From Lachnospiraceae bacterium (GTDB lineage Bacteria; Bacillota; Clostridia; Lachnospirales; Lachnospiraceae), in the NCBI GenBank assembly GCA_022788085.1, contig JALEWA010000067.1, positions 1-34,842 on the forward strand: a DNA stretch of 34,842 bases, written 5' to 3'. This document shows positions 33,485 to 34,842 of this stretch, one piece after another. The position numbers were made by a program, and so were the translations under genes. Every line of letters starts with the position of its first letter. Positions within the stretch are counted from its first letter, which is position 1. The notes beneath the pieces were generated by a model. It saw nothing but the letters and a program-made list of their open reading frames with translations. It was not told the DNA's origin and did no database searches.

Positions 33485-34294
33485 ATGAAGGGAGACTTTT
33501 ACTGCAGAGCGGTGCATAGTGTTTTGAATATCTGTCTTGATGAGCAGGTGTGTGGCAAGGGATGTCCCTGCTATTGTGGCATGAAGGAAGATTATTTCCC
33601 TATATGTGAATATGAGGGACAGAAGATTGTGGAAAAAGACACGCAAAATCCTATGGATATGTGGATAAGTACAGATAAAGCAATACAGGAAGGGAAATTA
33701 TCTCTTTTTCCAAAGGTAAAAGGACTTGATAAAACACTTGCAAAGGCATATGATTTTGCTGCCAATGCTCATAAAAAACAGTGCCGGAAGGGAACGAAGA
33801 TACCGTACTTCACACATATTCTGACGGCAATGAATTATGCTGTGGACTTGACAACAAACAAGGAAGTTCTGACAGCGGTTATTTTGCATGATACCGTGGA
33901 GGATACTGAGACCACATTAGCAGACATTGTAAGAGAGTTTGGGCAGAAAGTAGCCGGGTACATTGCGGCAGAATCTGAGAATAAGAGACCTGGAATTCCG
34001 GCAAGAGATACATGGGAAATCCGTAAGCAGGAAACGATACAGCATCTACAGACAGCACCGTATGAAGTAAAAATGATTGTGCTTGCAGACAAGGCAGCAA
34101 ATGCAGAGTCCCTTGTGCGTGAGTGGAGACAGAAAGGAGACGGAATCTGGCAGAAGTTTAATCAGAGTGATAAGAACAAGCAGGCGTGGTATTACTATTC
34201 CTGTGCAAAGGCATTAAAGGAATTTTCTGACAGCAATGTCATGAAACAGTATTTGGATTACTTAGAAGAACTATTTGGGAAGGGCATGGTATAA
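33485..34294 (+). CDS. MESH1-like HD-domain hydrolase with a cysteine-rich N-terminus
   Basis: A 269-residue protein. The HD domain (about 80-265) has the RelA/SpoT hydrolase-type pattern: FAANAHKKQCRKGTKIPYFT then HIL, LHDTVEDTETT with His135-Asp136 and Glu139-Asp140, and DKAANAESL with Asp202. Stand-alone versions (MESH1/SAH-like) hydrolyse (p)ppGpp or NADPH; that activity is inferred. The first 45 residues hold seven cysteines (7, 17, 23, 27, 29, 31, 41) in C-x5-C-x3-C-x-C-x-C-type spacing, unusual for the family and suggestive of metal binding or redox sensing. GAGGAGCG precedes ATG 33485. There is no signal peptide. Confidence 0.85.
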   Translation: MKGDFYCRAVHSVLNICLDEQVCGKGCPCYCGMKEDYFPICEYEGQKIVEKDTQNPMDMWISTDKAIQEGKLSLFPKVKGLDKTLAKAYDFAANAHKKQCRKGTKIPYFTHILTAMNYAVDLTTNKEVLTAVILHDTVEDTETTLADIVREFGQKVAGYIAAESENKRPGIPARDTWEIRKQETIQHLQTAPYEVKMIVLADKAANAESLVREWRQKGDGIWQKFNQSDKNKQAWYYYSCAKALKEFSDSNVMKQYLDYLEELFGKGMV

Positions 34295-34297
34295 AAA

Positions 34298-34842
34298 GTG
34301 AAGTACATAAGGAATGGAAAAGGACTTCTGATAACAATGGTTATGCTGATGTTTCTGTTCATGGGAGGAATCAGTACACAGGCAGCAGAATATTCAGTTA
34401 CACCTGTAAATGCAGTACTATATACAGGAAATGGAGCGGAGGTATTTACACAGCCTGATCCGTCAACGATTGTGGCTGTTTTTCCGGGAGATTTTCCCGT
34501 ACAGATTACAGGAATGACGGATAATGGCTATTTTCAGGTGAATATTAATGGTACATTCTTTTTCATCTATGGAAAGGCATTGTCAGTAAGTACAGGAACA
34601 CAGGCATATAAGCTTACGAGTGTTGATGCGAAGGCGGCATTGGTTGGTGATGCAGGAAGCGGAGAACTGATCTATGCTCAGAATGCGAATGAAAAGCTGG
34701 CACCGGCAAGCACAACGAAGGTTATGACAGCACTGTTAGTTATGGATGCGATTGCAGCTGGACAGCTTTCGCTGGATACACCGATTGTAGTGTCACCTAC
34801 GGCACTGGCAGGAATTCCGTCGGATGCAAGTCATGTGAGTCC
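34298..34842 (+). CDS. D-alanyl-D-alanine carboxypeptidase (S11 family), N-terminal part
   Basis: The gene runs off the window after 181 codons. Start GTG 34298 is the first possible start, 4 bases after the upstream stop; its ribosome site is weak (AAGGGC, 13 bases upstream), so an internal ATG near 34338 is an alternative. The signal peptide is about 1-29 (GGISTQAA). An SH3-like domain lies at about 36-97, paralogous to that at 32524. Then comes the penicillin-binding start LVGDAGSGELIYAQNANEKL, then APASTTKVMTAL with the active-site motif S138-T-T-K141. Such enzymes trim the terminal D-Ala of peptidoglycan stem peptides. Confidence 0.88.
   Translation, partial: MKYIRNGKGLLITMVMLMFLFMGGISTQAAEYSVTPVNAVLYTGNGAEVFTQPDPSTIVAVFPGDFPVQITGMTDNGYFQVNINGTFFFIYGKALSVSTGTQAYKLTSVDAKAALVGDAGSGELIYAQNANEKLAPASTTKVMTALLVMDAIAAGQLSLDTPIVVSPTALAGIPSDASHVS

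Overview
The window looks like chromosome of a low-GC, anaerobic, Gram-positive Clostridia, most probably a member of the Lachnospiraceae (Roseburia/Agathobacter-like). The reasons are AGGAGG-type ribosome binding sites, sigma-A promoters, a long Bacillus-type SRP RNA, a FabK/FabT fatty-acid operon with a fused accDA, a membrane-anchored type I pullulanase, a lone MsmX-type sugar ATPase and radical-SAM NrdG-type chemistry. The genus is an inference. No phage, transposase or CRISPR array is visible.

Layout. 1-6.3 kb: tail of an unidentified gene, a GNAT acetyltransferase, an HD-GYP protein, a DUF624 membrane protein carrying a fresh 48-bp tandem duplication, a lone MsmX/UgpC-type ATPase, a CdaR/PucR-type regulator and a conserved unknown protein. 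6.3-9.3 kb: a radical-SAM activase (minus strand), tadA, the SRP RNA gene ffs and a YerB-like lipoprotein. 9.4-12.6 kb: a large exported pullulanase with its own promoter and terminator. 12.8-13.4 kb: a 64-residue unknown gene followed by a strikingly hairpin-rich stretch that ends in a terminator.

13.4-22.6 kb is the core: a type II fatty-acid operon acpP-fabK-fabD-fabG-fabF-fabZ-accDA-(second FabK/NMO-like flavoprotein)-fabH-fabT. Two TTTGA-N3-TCAAA palindromes just downstream of the acpP promoter are the likely binding site of the FabT repressor encoded last in the same operon, which would close a feedback loop. The carboxyltransferase is one fused polypeptide, and accB and accC are absent from the cluster.

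22.5-28.5 kb: a membrane diguanylate cyclase (minus), a zinc-ribbon protein, CheD, a 62-residue helical protein, an exported leucine-rich-repeat protein, a PHP phosphoesterase (minus) and a PAP2-family membrane phosphatase behind a perfect-consensus promoter. 28.5-30.2 kb: a solitary Phd/YefM-type antitoxin (minus) with its own promoter and operator-like palindrome, a gene-free stretch with a 25-bp-period degenerate tandem repeat, and a glycerophosphodiesterase (minus). 30.4 kb to the end: an M13 metallopeptidase lipoprotein, an exported SH3-like protein, a MESH1-like HD hydrolase with a cysteine-rich head, and the start of a D-Ala-D-Ala carboxypeptidase that carries the same SH3-like domain.

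The most interesting items for follow-up are the FabT circuit, the structured RNA region before acpP, the four-cysteine flavoprotein inside the fab operon, the dispersed hairpin element that supplies the end of tadA, the 25-bp repeat array, and the cysteine-headed MESH1-like hydrolase.
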